NCBI RefSeq assembly: GCF_004345365.1
Contig: NZ_SLVF01000005.1
Location: 62,001 to 126,000 of the forward strand
From: Kribbella sp. VKM Ac-2568
GTDB lineage: Bacteria; Actinomycetota; Actinomycetes; Propionibacteriales; Kribbellaceae
DNA: 64,000 bases
Direction: 5' to 3'
Shown: positions 42,768-51,630 of the stretch, piece after piece
Layout of the letters: the number at the start of each line of letters is the position of its first letter
How positions within the stretch are numbered: position 1 is the stretch's first letter
Notes under the pieces: generated by a model
Told to the model about the DNA's origin: nothing
What the model saw: only the letters and a program-made list of their open reading frames with translations
Database searches by the model: none
Translations under genes and position numbers: made by a program

Positions 42768-43460
42768 GTGCGATTACTGGTGGTGGAGGACGAGGAAGGT
42801 CTGGTCAGCGCGCTGCGCTCGGGACTGGGCCGGGCCGGCTATGCCGTGGACACGGCCGAGAACGGCGCCGTGGCGATGGAGAAGCTCGCGACCACGGCGT
42901 ACGACCTGGCGATCCTGGACATCACCCTGCCCGACACGAGCGGCCTCGACCTGTGCCGCGCGGTACGGCGGGGCGAGATCGAGGTGGCGTCCGGGCGGGA
43001 GTTGCGGGTGCTGATGCTGACCGCGCGGGCTTCGCTGGCGGACCGGGTCCGGGGGCTCGACGAGGGCGCCGACGACTACCTGACGAAGCCGTTCGCCCTG
43101 GTGGAGTTGCTGGCACGGATCCGCGCGCTGCTCCGGCGGGACGTGACGAACGGGACCACCCAGTTGCACGTCGGCGACCTGGTGCTGGACAGCTCGCGCC
43201 ACCTCGCCACCCGCGCGGGCCGGGAACTGCCGCTGACGTTGAAGGAGTTCGGCGTACTGCGGTATCTGATGTCGCGGCCCGGGCACGTCGTGTCGGCCGA
43301 GGAACTGCTCGAGCACGTGTGGGACGAGAACGCGGACCCGTTCACCCAGAGCGTCCGGGTGACCGTCGGGACGCTGCGGCGCAAACTCACCCTGGACGGC
43401 GAGGATCCCTTGCTGGAAACGGTGATCGGGCGCGGCTACCGGCTCAGAGGTGACACATGA
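42768..43460 (+). CDS. OmpR-family response regulator
   Basis: A 230-residue regulator. The receiver has the acidic pair in VVEDEEG, phospho-Asp in LAILDITLPDTSG, Thr in VLMLTAR and Lys in DYLTKPF. The winged helix has LTLKEFGVLRYLMSRPGHVV, SVRVTVGTLRRKL and IGRGYRLRG. A short insertion (RRGEIEVASGRELR) extends the receiver. The GTG at 42768 looks leaderless. It is coupled to the kinase gene by ATGA and divergent from the exported peptide/MoxR operon, which is therefore the likely target. Confidence 0.94.
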   Translation: MRLLVVEDEEGLVSALRSGLGRAGYAVDTAENGAVAMEKLATTAYDLAILDITLPDTSGLDLCRAVRRGEIEVASGRELRVLMLTARASLADRVRGLDEGADDYLTKPFALVELLARIRALLRRDVTNGTTQLHVGDLVLDSSRHLATRAGRELPLTLKEFGVLRYLMSRPGHVVSAEELLEHVWDENADPFTQSVRVTVGTLRRKLTLDGEDPLLETVIGRGYRLRGDT

Positions 43461-44710
43461 AGCTCCCGCCGTGGACCCAGACCATCCGCTTCCGGCTCAC
43501 CGTCGCGTACTCCGCCGTACTGATCGGCCTGTCGGCGCTCGTGCTGGGCGGCCTGTACTTCGCGCTGTCGGCCTACCTCGATCCGACGCCGCTGGACCCG
43601 ATCACGGTCAACAAGGTCTACCGCGACCACGAGGGCAACCTGAAGGCCAAGGAGGGTCAGACCTTCCAGGCCGCGGAGTTGTCGAGCATCGAGTCCGCGG
43701 TGAACTACAAAACCCTGCAGACGTTGAGGAACTACTCCGCCGCCGGGATGGGCGCGCTGTTCCTCGTCAGCCTCGGCACCGGCTGGTGGTTGTCCGGTCG
43801 CGCGCTCCGGCCCGTCCGGCAGATCACCGCGACGGCGCAGGACATCTCGGCCACCGACCTGTCCCGGCGGATCGCGCTGCAGGGACCGCGGGACGAACTG
43901 CGCAACCTGGCCGACACCGTGGACGACATGCTCGGCCGGCTGGAGTCCGCCTTCGTCGCCCAGCGGCAACTCGTCGACGACGCCTCCCACGAACTCCGCA
44001 ACCCGCTGGCGGTGATCCAGGCCAACGTCGACGCGGTACTGGCGCATGACGACACCCCGCCGGATGATCGCGCGCAGGCGACCGCGATCGTCAGCCGCGC
44101 GATCCAGCGGATGACCCGGCTGGTCGAGGACCTGCTCGCGTCGGCCCGCCGCTCGTCCCCCGCCTTCGTCGACGCCGACGTGGATCTGGCCGCGATCGCT
44201 GGTGAGGCAGCCGAGGAATACGCCCTGCTGGCGGCCGATCGCGAACTCCACCTGGTACGCCGCCTCGCGCCCGGGCCGATCGCCGCCGGAGATGCCCAGG
44301 CGCTCCGCCGGGCGGTGGACAACCTGCTCTCCAACGCGGTCCGGCTGGCTCGCGGCGGCAGCGAGCTCGTCCTGGCCGTCGGAAGCCGCAGCGGCTGGGC
44401 CTGGATCGCCGTCCGCGACGAGGGCCCGGGAATCGCCGACGAGGACGCAGACCGCGTCTTCGACCGCTTCTTCCGCTCAGGCCAACGCCAACCACCCCCG
44501 GCCGTCGCCTCGACCGGCCAACGCCGAGCCGGCCTCGGCCTCGCCATCGTCCGCCAGATCGTCGAATCCCACGGCGGCACAGTCGCCCTCCATTCCGAGG
44601 TAGGCGTCGGCAGCACCTTCATCCTCTGGCTCCCCGAACGCTCCCTCACCAACACCACCCGCCGCAGCCCCACCCCACCCACCGAAGACCCCCTCGGCCC
44701 CCGCCACTAG
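43457..44710 (+). CDS. Sensor histidine kinase
   Basis: A 417-residue membrane kinase with two helices (about 17-38 and 96-115) around a short 60-residue extracellular loop with no recognised sensor fold. HAMP segment (RALRPVRQITATAQDISATD) follows, then the H-box VDDASHELRNPLAVIQAN, N-box DNLLSNAVRLA, G-boxes RDEGPGI and GLGLAIVRQI, and an unstructured Thr/Pro-rich tail. It partners the regulator just upstream. Signal unknown; the small loop fits sensing of membrane state or of a partner protein. Confidence 0.93.
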   Translation: MKLPPWTQTIRFRLTVAYSAVLIGLSALVLGGLYFALSAYLDPTPLDPITVNKVYRDHEGNLKAKEGQTFQAAELSSIESAVNYKTLQTLRNYSAAGMGALFLVSLGTGWWLSGRALRPVRQITATAQDISATDLSRRIALQGPRDELRNLADTVDDMLGRLESAFVAQRQLVDDASHELRNPLAVIQANVDAVLAHDDTPPDDRAQATAIVSRAIQRMTRLVEDLLASARRSSPAFVDADVDLAAIAGEAAEEYALLAADRELHLVRRLAPGPIAAGDAQALRRAVDNLLSNAVRLARGGSELVLAVGSRSGWAWIAVRDEGPGIADEDADRVFDRFFRSGQRQPPPAVASTGQRRAGLGLAIVRQIVESHGGTVALHSEVGVGSTFILWLPERSLTNTTRRSPTPPTEDPLGPRH

Positions 44711-44713
44711 CTG

Positions 44714-44758
44714 GCGAGCCGCCCGCCAAGGCGGTATTGCCACTCTGCCGAGGCTCGC
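44714..44758. terminator. Possible bidirectional terminator
   Basis: Outer arms GCGAGCC (44714-44720) and GGCTCGC (44752-44758) enclose an inner hairpin CCGCC-AA-GGCGG (44723-44734). It fills the gap between convergent genes and has no T-tract. Confidence 0.5.
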
Positions 44759-44761
44759 GGG

Positions 44762-45175
44762 TCAGGTCCTCGGCCAGAGTCGTGTTACGCCGAAGCAGGC
44801 GAAGAAGACAACACCGACGAACCACAGGCCACCGAGCCAATAGTCGAGGCCCCAGTCGGCCGCCTGCATCCGGTACGGATTCTCCGGGTCGTAGACGACC
44901 AGGATCTGCTTCCCGACCTCGGCCTCCAGATAGTTCGCCGTGTCGTTCTCGATGGTCTGTCCGGCCTTGGTCACATAGCGGACGTCGATGCGCGTCGTCT
45001 TGCCTCCGTACTCGTCCAGCACCGTGGCTGTCACGACTTCTCCACGCTGGCCGAGCCAGTACGTGTCCAGATTTTCAGCCACCCCGAGGCCGGCGAGGAC
45101 CAGCGCCGCCACAAAGCACATGACCCCTTCGAGGTCGAAGGTGAACCGCCGCTTGCTGCGAACTCGTGGTTTCAC
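44762..45175 (-). CDS. DUF3592-like membrane protein
   Basis: A 137-residue protein: basic start (KPRVRSKRRF), helix (GVMCFVAALVLAGLGVAE), a beta-rich loop with GEVVTATVLDEYGGKTTRID, VGKQILVVYDPENPYR, and a second helix (LGGLWFVGVVFFACFGVTRL). The layout and the VVYDPENP motif fit DUF3592 domain proteins; function is unknown. The GTG at 45175 (MKPRVRSK) is preferred over longer forms because it starts the basic/helix unit. It lies 41 bp after xylB in the same direction. Confidence 0.75.
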   Translation of the reverse strand: MKPRVRSKRRFTFDLEGVMCFVAALVLAGLGVAENLDTYWLGQRGEVVTATVLDEYGGKTTRIDVRYVTKAGQTIENDTANYLEAEVGKQILVVYDPENPYRMQAADWGLDYWLGGLWFVGVVFFACFGVTRLWPRT

Positions 45176-45216
45176 AGCAAGTCGACGTCGACCGCTGCCT
45201 GCTCGTTCCGTTTGGG

Positions 45217-46644
45217 TCAGGACCAGTCCTTGTTCGCGGCGAGCAACGGACGGGTGCCGGCTAGTACTGCGGCATATTGCTCGCGGACGGGGGTGGCCTC
45301 GGCATCTGTCATGACGGAGGATTCGGGCTTGCCGGTGGCGACGTCCCAGATGGGGAGCTCGCCGGTGAGGGCCCACGCGGCCTGGCGGGCTGCACCCAGC
45401 GCCACATATTCGCCGGGCTCCGGCAGCACGACTGGGGCTCCGAGCAGAGCAGGAGCAAAGGCCTGTACTGCGCGTGAGCGGGCCGCGCCGCCTAGCAGGA
45501 GGACTCGGTGGACGGGAAGGCCTTGGGTGCGGAGGGCGTCCACGGCGTCGGCGAGGCCGCAGAGCATGCCTTCGACCGCGGCGCGGGCCATCGTCGCGGG
45601 CTGCGCGGTGGCCCGGGTGAGTCCGTAGATCAGGCCGGTGGAGTGCGGGAGGTCCGGGGTCCGCTCGCCGTCTAGGTACGGCAGCATCACCAGTCCGGCG
45701 CTACCCGGCGACCCCAGCGCCGCCTCGTCGAGTTCGGCGAGTTCCATGCCGAGGAGCTGGGCGGTCGCCGACAGGACGCGAGCCGCGTTCAGGGTGCAGA
45801 CCAACGGCAGGTAACCACCGGTTGCGTCGGCGAAACCAGCGACGAAACCGCTCGGGTCCGTCGTCGGCTCGGCGCACCTGGCGAACGCGGTACCGCTGGT
45901 TCCGAGGGAGACGGCGACGTCGCCGGGCTGGAGGTCCAGGCCAAGGGCGGCGGCCATGTTGTCGCCGGTGCCGGCGGCCAGGGCGATGCCGGTCGACGTC
46001 CGGCCGACGATCTCGGCCGGGTCGGCAACCCGTGGCAGGGTCAGCGGCCGGCCGAAGGCGAGCTCGACCAGATCCGGTCGGTAGGAGTTGGAGGTCGGCG
46101 ACCACCAGCCGGTGCCGGAGGCGTCGCCGCGGTCGGTGGTGAGGTCCTCGATGCCCGAGCGATCGGCGGCCAGCTTGTGGGTCATCCAGTCGTGCGGCAG
46201 CGCCACAGCCGCGGCTCGGGCCGCGGCATCCGGGGCAGCGCTGCGAACCCACCGCAGCTTCGTGACGGTGAAGCTCGGCACCGGCACAGACCCGGTCGCA
46301 GCAGCCCATGCCTCCGGGCCGCCAAGCTCCGAGACCAGCTCCTGGGTTGCGTCGGCCGAGCTCGTGTCGTTCCAGAGGACTGCCGGGTGGACGACCTCAC
46401 CAGAGCCGTCCAGCAGGACCATGCCGTGCTGCTGACCTGCCACGGAGATCGCCTCGACACCGTCGAGCAGGCCGTCGGATGCGATCTCCCAGGCCTTCCA
46501 CCACTCGGCCGGGTCCACCTGGGTGGCGTCGGGATGCGGCGCGCGGCCTTCCCGCAGTACCTCGCCGGTAGAGGCGTCGACGACCACGACCTTCGTCGCC
46601 TGGGTGGAGCAGTCCACTCCTGCGACCAGTCTCTGCTGACTCAT
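45217..46644 (-). CDS. xylB: Xylulokinase
   Basis: A 475-residue FGGY-family kinase that phosphorylates D-xylulose. It has AGVDCSTQATKVVVVD (phosphate 1), GQQHGMVLLDG, catalytic Asp region DLTTDRGDASGTGWWS, GTGDNMAAALG (phosphate 2) and LLLGGAARSRAVQAF (adenosine). The ATG at 46644 follows a GAAGGG-like site. The gene before it encodes a polyol dehydrogenase, which would supply ketose (for example D-arabitol to D-xylulose), so the two form a short sugar-alcohol pathway. Confidence 0.93.
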   Translation of the reverse strand: MSQQRLVAGVDCSTQATKVVVVDASTGEVLREGRAPHPDATQVDPAEWWKAWEIASDGLLDGVEAISVAGQQHGMVLLDGSGEVVHPAVLWNDTSSADATQELVSELGGPEAWAAATGSVPVPSFTVTKLRWVRSAAPDAAARAAAVALPHDWMTHKLAADRSGIEDLTTDRGDASGTGWWSPTSNSYRPDLVELAFGRPLTLPRVADPAEIVGRTSTGIALAAGTGDNMAAALGLDLQPGDVAVSLGTSGTAFARCAEPTTDPSGFVAGFADATGGYLPLVCTLNAARVLSATAQLLGMELAELDEAALGSPGSAGLVMLPYLDGERTPDLPHSTGLIYGLTRATAQPATMARAAVEGMLCGLADAVDALRTQGLPVHRVLLLGGAARSRAVQAFAPALLGAPVVLPEPGEYVALGAARQAAWALTGELPIWDVATGKPESSVMTDAEATPVREQYAAVLAGTRPLLAANKDWS

Positions 46645-46708
46645 GTTGGGCCCTTCTTCTCAGAGCGGCAGGCTCGGGCCAACGGTAACCGCTCCCACCC
46701 AAGCTCGC

Positions 46709-48199
46709 TCAGTCAGCAGCCAGGGCCTCGAGCGTCGCCCGGGCTCCTCGCTCGTGCAACGACGACAGCGCCGAGGTGTAGGCCCGAACGAACCGTTCGT
46801 CCTGCGCGAGATCGCCGAACAGGTCGGGGTCGGAGACGAAGACCAGCGGCTCCTCGCGATTGTGCTGGGCGCGCTCGACCAGCTTGTCGCGCAGCCGGTC
46901 GACCACCTCGATCGGCTCCCCCTGCTCGTCGGTGCCCTCGGCGTACCGGGCCCAGGCGGCGACGACCAGCGCGGCCCGGTCGATCCCGCGATCGGCGGCG
47001 AGCTGCTCGCGGACGACGGGCAGCAGCCACTTCGGGATGCGGTCCGAGCTCTCCGCGCAGAGGCGGGCGAGGGTGTCGCGGACCTCCGGGTTGGCGAACC
47101 GCTCGATCAGCTGTTGCTTGTAGCGATCCAGGTCCACCCCCGGCACCGGCGGCAACGTCGGAGTCCCCTCCTCGTCCATGTAGGCGAGCAGGAAGTCCAC
47201 GAACAGCTTGTCCTGGCAGACCTCGTGGGCATAGCGATAGCCGGCCAGGTACCCCAGGTAGCACAGCGCCTGGTGGCTCGCGTTCAGCAGCCGCAGCTTC
47301 ATCAGCTCGTACGGCTCGACGTCCTCCACCAACTGCACGCCGACTTCCTCGTACGGCGGCCGGTCTCCGCCGAAGTCGTCCTCCAGCACCCACTGGGTGA
47401 ACGGCTCGCAGACCACCGGCCAGCCGTCCTCGATCCCGAAGTGCTCCGCCAGCGCCTCCCGGTCGGCGTCCGCGGTGACCGGCGTGATCCGGTCCACCAT
47501 CGAGTTCGGGAACCGCACCTCGCGCTCGATCCAGTCCGCCAGCTCGGGATCCTTCAGCCGCGCGAACGAGGTCAGCATCTTCCGTGCCACCTGACCGTTG
47601 CCCGGGATGTTGTCGCACGACATCACCGTGAACGGCGGTACTCCGGCCGCGCGCCGCCGGGCCAGCGCCTCGATGACGAACCCGAACACGCTCACCGGCG
47701 TGGCCCCGGGCTCGAGATCGGCGGCGAGACCCTCGTCGGAGGTGTCGAGCTCACCCGTCACCTGGTGCACGTTGTACCCGCCCTCGGTGATCGTCAGCGA
47801 GACGATCCGGGTGGCCGGGTCGGCCATCCGCGCGAGCACCGCCTCCGGGTCGTCCGGGGCGAACAGGTAGTCGACGATCGAGCCGATCACCCGCGGCTCC
47901 AGGGTCCCGTCGGGGTGCTTGAGCACCAGCGTGTAGAGGCTGTCCTGCGCCGACATCACGTCGTCCATCCGGCGATCCTGCGGCAGCACGCCGACGCCGC
48001 AGATCCCCCAGTCGAGCGCCTTCCCGTCGTTCATCAGCCGGTCCAGGTACATCGCCTGGTGGGCCCGGTGGAACCCGCCGACCCCGAAGTGCACGATGCC
48101 GGGACGGACCGCCGTACGGTCGTACCGCGGGGCGCCGACCTGGTCGCCGAGCGCGCCCACGGTGTCGGAACTGAGCTTCTGCAAGATGTCCTCCGTCAC
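46709..48199 (-). CDS. Mannitol dehydrogenase-family polyol dehydrogenase
   Basis: A 496-residue long-chain polyol dehydrogenase. It has the NAD motif IVHFGVGGFHRAHQAMYLD, SCDNIPGNGQV, FPNSMVDRITPVT with the catalytic Lys region ELMKLRLLNASHQALCYLG. It oxidises mannitol, arabitol or sorbitol to the ketose; with xylB beside it, D-arabitol is attractive but not proven. GTG 48199 overlaps the stop of a permease fragment (GTGA), showing it was once last in a transporter operon. Confidence 0.92.
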   Translation of the reverse strand: MTEDILQKLSSDTVGALGDQVGAPRYDRTAVRPGIVHFGVGGFHRAHQAMYLDRLMNDGKALDWGICGVGVLPQDRRMDDVMSAQDSLYTLVLKHPDGTLEPRVIGSIVDYLFAPDDPEAVLARMADPATRIVSLTITEGGYNVHQVTGELDTSDEGLAADLEPGATPVSVFGFVIEALARRRAAGVPPFTVMSCDNIPGNGQVARKMLTSFARLKDPELADWIEREVRFPNSMVDRITPVTADADREALAEHFGIEDGWPVVCEPFTQWVLEDDFGGDRPPYEEVGVQLVEDVEPYELMKLRLLNASHQALCYLGYLAGYRYAHEVCQDKLFVDFLLAYMDEEGTPTLPPVPGVDLDRYKQQLIERFANPEVRDTLARLCAESSDRIPKWLLPVVREQLAADRGIDRAALVVAAWARYAEGTDEQGEPIEVVDRLRDKLVERAQHNREEPLVFVSDPDLFGDLAQDERFVRAYTSALSSLHERGARATLEALAAD

Positions 48200-48393
48200 T
48201 TGACGGCCCCGAGCGACAGGCCCTGGACCAGCTTGTCCTGGGCGGCGAATCCGGCGATCAGCACCGGCAGCGACACCACCAGCGCCGCCGCGCAGACCTT
48301 GGCCAGGAACAGCCCCTGGCTGGTGACGAACCCGGTCAGGAACACCGGTGCCGTCTGGGCCACCGTACCCGTCAGGACCCGGGCGAAAAGCAA
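48196..48393 (-). pseudogene. C-terminal remnant of a sugar/polyol ABC permease (MalG-like)
   Basis: The 65 codons (FLTGFVTSQGLFLAKVCAAA, LVVSLPVLIAGFAAQDKLVQ, GLSLGAVK) are the very end of a binding-protein-dependent sugar permease, including the typical GLSLGAVK finish. The preceding 200 or more residues are gone: an in-frame TAG stands immediately before, and upstream DNA belongs to another gene. A TTG with GGAGG 13 bases upstream may still allow translation and coupling to the dehydrogenase. A deletion that fused the operon to the 48471 gene is the simplest reading. Confidence 0.75.
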
Positions 48394-48470
48394 CTAACCC
48401 ACGACACCTCCCTCCACCAGGCGCTCTTCACCTGACCTCATGCCGTTGCAGGGCCCCAGGGTGAGGAAGA

Positions 48471-49079
48471 ATGGCGCCGGTGAGCGCGCGGGTGGTGTTG
48501 TTGGCGGGGCCTTCGGGGGCCGGGAAGTCCCGGCTGGCCGAACTGGTGGGGCTGCCGGTGGTCCGGCTGGACGACTTCTATCGCGACGGCGACGATGCCG
48601 CGATGCCCCGGTCCCCGCTGGGAATCGTGGACTGGGACGACCCGGGCTCCTGGGACGCCGACCGGGCGGTCGCAGCGCTGGAGACCCTTTGTACGACGGG
48701 GTCCGCGGACATGCCGGTGTACGACATCGCGGTGGACGCGACCATCGGGCATCGGCCGGTGGTGACGGACGGATCACCGCTGGTGATTGCCGAGGGCATC
48801 TTTGCCGACCAGATCGTCGGAGCACTGCGCGATCGTGGCCTGCTGGCCGCGGCGATCTGCGTCTACCACCACCGCCTCGTCACCTTCGTCCGCCGGTTCC
48901 AGCGCGATCTGCGGGAGCACCGCAAGCCGCCGTTCACCCTGCTGCGGCGGGGATTGCTGCTGTTGAAGGACGACCCGCGGGTGGTCAAGCGCTGCATCGA
49001 CGCCGGGTGCGAGCCCCTGCATCCGAAGCCGGCCCGGCGCCGGATCACCGCACTGCTGTCGGCTGCCAACGCTGAGTGA
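48471..49079 (+). CDS. Uridine kinase-like P-loop kinase
   Basis: A 202-residue nucleoside kinase-like protein. It has Walker A LLAGPSGAGKSRLAE, the uridine-kinase feature LDDFYRDGDD, VDWDDPGSWD, a core strand PLVIAEGIFAD and a basic lid RRFQRDLREHRKPP. It phosphorylates uridine/cytidine by family, consistent with the nucleoside transporter nearby. Start ATG 48471, or GTG 48480. It lies divergent from the permease remnant in a 77-bp gap, which looks like the deletion junction. Confidence 0.85.
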   Translation: MAPVSARVVLLAGPSGAGKSRLAELVGLPVVRLDDFYRDGDDAAMPRSPLGIVDWDDPGSWDADRAVAALETLCTTGSADMPVYDIAVDATIGHRPVVTDGSPLVIAEGIFADQIVGALRDRGLLAAAICVYHHRLVTFVRRFQRDLREHRKPPFTLLRRGLLLLKDDPRVVKRCIDAGCEPLHPKPARRRITALLSAANAE

Positions 49080-49191
49080 TCCCGGCGGGCCTGAGCTCGC
49101 TCTGTGTGTCCGCGGACTGGTCAGGATTTGCCTGGTGTTCACCTTGGTCTGGTGGGCTCTCGCCGTCACCCCCTGGACTGGCGGAGGAATC

Positions 49192-49881
49192 GTGAGGCGT
49201 CACGCGCCTGGTGTTGCCGCTGTGCTGTACGTCGGAGTGCTGGCCGTCGGAGTGCTGGGGCTGACCGGGTGCGGGAGCAACGCGGGGGCCACCACCACCC
49301 AGGTGCAGGTCGCACCCGCCGCGCCGACGGCTGCTCCCAAGGCAGTGCCGAGCAGCAGCCTGGCGCCCCTGGTCGTCGTACCGAGCGGCTATCTGAAGAG
49401 CACCGCAGCGGATCCTGAGCAGCTGAGCGGGCCGTTCACCGCCGAGTTGTACCTCGACACCCTGTCGCCGATGCCGGCGGTGGACCGGGCGCTGCTGCTG
49501 AACGCGTCCTTCGGCGAGGGATACCAGGTGTTCCGGGTCAGCCCGGACCGGCAGAAGCGCTTCACCCTGCAACTTTTCAAGACCGGCTCCAGGGCGAAGG
49601 CGGCCGACCTCCGGCAGGGTTTCTGGAAGCAGGACGTGCACAGCCGCTCGTTCGCCGTACCGGGTGTTCCGGGAGCGTTGACCGATGCCCGGGTGGAAGT
49701 GGTCGGCTCGTCGGACCAGATGGAGGCGGTCGCTCAGACCACCTTCGTCGTCGGCACTCTCGTCGTCGACCTCACCATCCGCCAGACCGGCAGCCTGCAG
49801 GACACTCCCACCCCAGACACCGCGCTGATCACCACCCTCGCCAAACAGCAGAAAGACCGGCTCGCCCGCAAGTCCGGCTGA
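49192..49881 (+). CDS. Putative lipoprotein
   Basis: A 229-residue protein with a lipoprotein leader: basic start, helix VAAVLYVGVLAVGVLG, lipobox LTGC (Cys27). A Thr/Ala/Pro linker precedes a globular part with two related halves (SPMPAVDRALLLNASFGEGY, VFRVSPDRQKRFTLQLFKT; SFAVPGVPGALTDARVEVVG) typical of unnamed actinobacterial lipoproteins. The GTG at 49192 follows GGAGGAATC; a longer start at 49135 would bury the leader. It converges on deoA. Function unknown. Confidence 0.82.
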   Translation: MRRHAPGVAAVLYVGVLAVGVLGLTGCGSNAGATTTQVQVAPAAPTAAPKAVPSSSLAPLVVVPSGYLKSTAADPEQLSGPFTAELYLDTLSPMPAVDRALLLNASFGEGYQVFRVSPDRQKRFTLQLFKTGSRAKAADLRQGFWKQDVHSRSFAVPGVPGALTDARVEVVGSSDQMEAVAQTTFVVGTLVVDLTIRQTGSLQDTPTPDTALITTLAKQQKDRLARKSG

Positions 49882-49899
49882 GTCCTGCCGGCCTCGCGC

Positions 49900-51177
49900 T
49901 CAGGCGGTGATGCGGTCGATCACCAACGGCGTCGGGGTGTAGGCGGCAGAGATCTGGATTGCGTCGGCGAGGGACTCCAGGGCACGGTCGAAGCGGCTGG
50001 TGTCGTCCGCGTGCAGGGTGAGCAGAGGCTGACCCTCGGAGACCTGGTCACCCGGCTTCGCGTGCATTTCGACACCCGCGACCGCGGAGACCGGGTCTTC
50101 CTTGCGAGCGCGACCGGCGCCCAGACGCCAGGCGGCAACCCCGACAGCCAGGGCGTCCAAACCACTGAGGACACCTGTGGATTGCGCCTTCACCACGTGC
50201 TTTTCCGGCGCCACCGGCAGGTCGGCGTCGGGGTCGCCGCCCTGGGCCGCGATCATCCTGCGCCAGGCGTCCATCGCAGTACCGTCGCGGAGCCTCTCGG
50301 CCGGATCGACGTCCGTGACACCGGCCGCGGCGAGCATCTCGGCGGCCAGGGCCACTGTCAACTCGACGACGTCGGCGGGACCGCCACCGGCCAGCACCTC
50401 GACGGATTCCCTGACCTCCAAGGCGTTCCCGGCGGTCAGGCCGAGCGGCGTCGACATGTCGGTGAGCAGTGCGACGGTCTTCACGCCGGCATCGGTGCCC
50501 AGAGCAACCATCGTCTCGGCCAGCTCACGGGCGTCGGCCAGGTCCTTCATGAACGCGCCGGTGCCGACCTTCACGTCCAGCACCAGCGCGCCGGTGCCCT
50601 CGGCGATCTTCTTGCTCATGATCGAGCTGGCGATCAGCGGGATCGCCTCGACCGTGCCGGTCACGTCACGCAGCGCGTAAAGCTTCTTGTCGGCCGGCGC
50701 CAGGCCGTCGCCTGCCGCGCAGATCACCGCGCCGACGTCCTCGAGCTGTTGCATCAGCTCGTCGTTCGAGAGCGCCGCGCGCCAGCCCGGGATCGACTCC
50801 AGCTTGTCCAGCGTGCCGCCGGTGTGGCCGAGTCCCCGGCCGGACAGCTGCGGCACCGCGACGCCGCAGGCCGCCACGAGAGGGGCCAGCGGCAACGTGA
50901 TCTTGTCGCCGACGCCACCGGTCGAGTGCTTGTCCGCGGTCGGCCGGGACAGCTTGGCGAAGTCCATCCGCTCCCCGGAGGCGATCATCGCCGCGGTCCA
51001 GCGGGCGATCTCGCGCCGGTTCATCCCGTTCAGCAGGATCGCCATCGCGAGCGAGGACATCTGCTCGTCCGCGACCGCCCCGTGGGTGTAGGCGTCGATC
51101 ACCCAGTCGATCTGCTCGTCGCTCAGCTCGCCCTTGTCCCGCTTGGTCCGGATCACGTCGACGGCGTCGAATGACAT
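49900..51177 (-). CDS. deoA: Thymidine phosphorylase
   Basis: A 425-residue pyrimidine-nucleoside phosphorylase that yields the base and 2-deoxyribose 1-phosphate. It has the family signature SGRGLGHTGGTLDKLE, phosphate loop DKHSTGGVGDK, an Arg/Ser/Lys pocket region ASSIMSKKIAEG, and a C-terminal domain with KPGDQVSEGQPLLTL. ATG 51177 has GGAG five bases upstream; the GTG at 51180 would be too close to it. The stop of cdd overlaps it. The sugar phosphate can go through a mutase and DeoC. Confidence 0.95.
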   Translation of the reverse strand: MSFDAVDVIRTKRDKGELSDEQIDWVIDAYTHGAVADEQMSSLAMAILLNGMNRREIARWTAAMIASGERMDFAKLSRPTADKHSTGGVGDKITLPLAPLVAACGVAVPQLSGRGLGHTGGTLDKLESIPGWRAALSNDELMQQLEDVGAVICAAGDGLAPADKKLYALRDVTGTVEAIPLIASSIMSKKIAEGTGALVLDVKVGTGAFMKDLADARELAETMVALGTDAGVKTVALLTDMSTPLGLTAGNALEVRESVEVLAGGGPADVVELTVALAAEMLAAAGVTDVDPAERLRDGTAMDAWRRMIAAQGGDPDADLPVAPEKHVVKAQSTGVLSGLDALAVGVAAWRLGAGRARKEDPVSAVAGVEMHAKPGDQVSEGQPLLTLHADDTSRFDRALESLADAIQISAAYTPTPLVIDRITA

Positions 51178-51566
51178 CACTTCTCCAGGTTCTCGGGGCC
51201 GAAGGCGTCGGGCAGTAGCTCACGCAGGGGCCGGCTGCCGTCGGCGGACTCCAGCAGCAGGTTCGGACCGCCGTGCTCGTGCAGCAGTTGGCGGCACCGC
51301 CCACACGGAGTGAGCAGTTCCTCGTTGTGGTCCACGCAGGTGAACGCGACCAACCGGCCGCCCCCGGTGCTGTGCAGCGCCGATACAACCCCGCACTCCG
51401 CGCACAGCGTCAGCCCGTAGGACGCGTTCTCCACGTTGCACCCGGCAACGATCCTGCCGTCGTCGACCAGCGCCGCCGCACCCACCGCGTATCCGCTGTA
51501 CGGCGCGTACGCCCGCCGCATGGCGGCGACAGCCGCTGCTCGCAGCACACCCCAATCAACGTCCAC
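51177..51566 (-). CDS. cdd: Cytidine deaminase
   Basis: A 129-residue zinc enzyme converting cytidine and deoxycytidine to uridines. It has GAAALVDDGRIVAGCNVENA, the zinc/acid motif CAECG, and PCGRCRQLL giving the other two Cys ligands. GTG 51566 gives the usual 130-residue length; longer in-frame starts add a disordered Pro-rich stretch. It overlaps deoA and lies 64 bp downstream of the nucleoside permease, so uptake, deamination and phosphorolysis are in one line. Confidence 0.95.
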   Translation of the reverse strand: MDVDWGVLRAAAVAAMRRAYAPYSGYAVGAAALVDDGRIVAGCNVENASYGLTLCAECGVVSALHSTGGGRLVAFTCVDHNEELLTPCGRCRQLLHEHGGPNLLLESADGSRPLRELLPDAFGPENLEK

Positions 51567-51630
51567 CCCACTAGCATCCCCTACCCGACCACCCGCAGCC
51601 GGGTCCGGGCCGGGAGCCGGGGTTCTGGGG

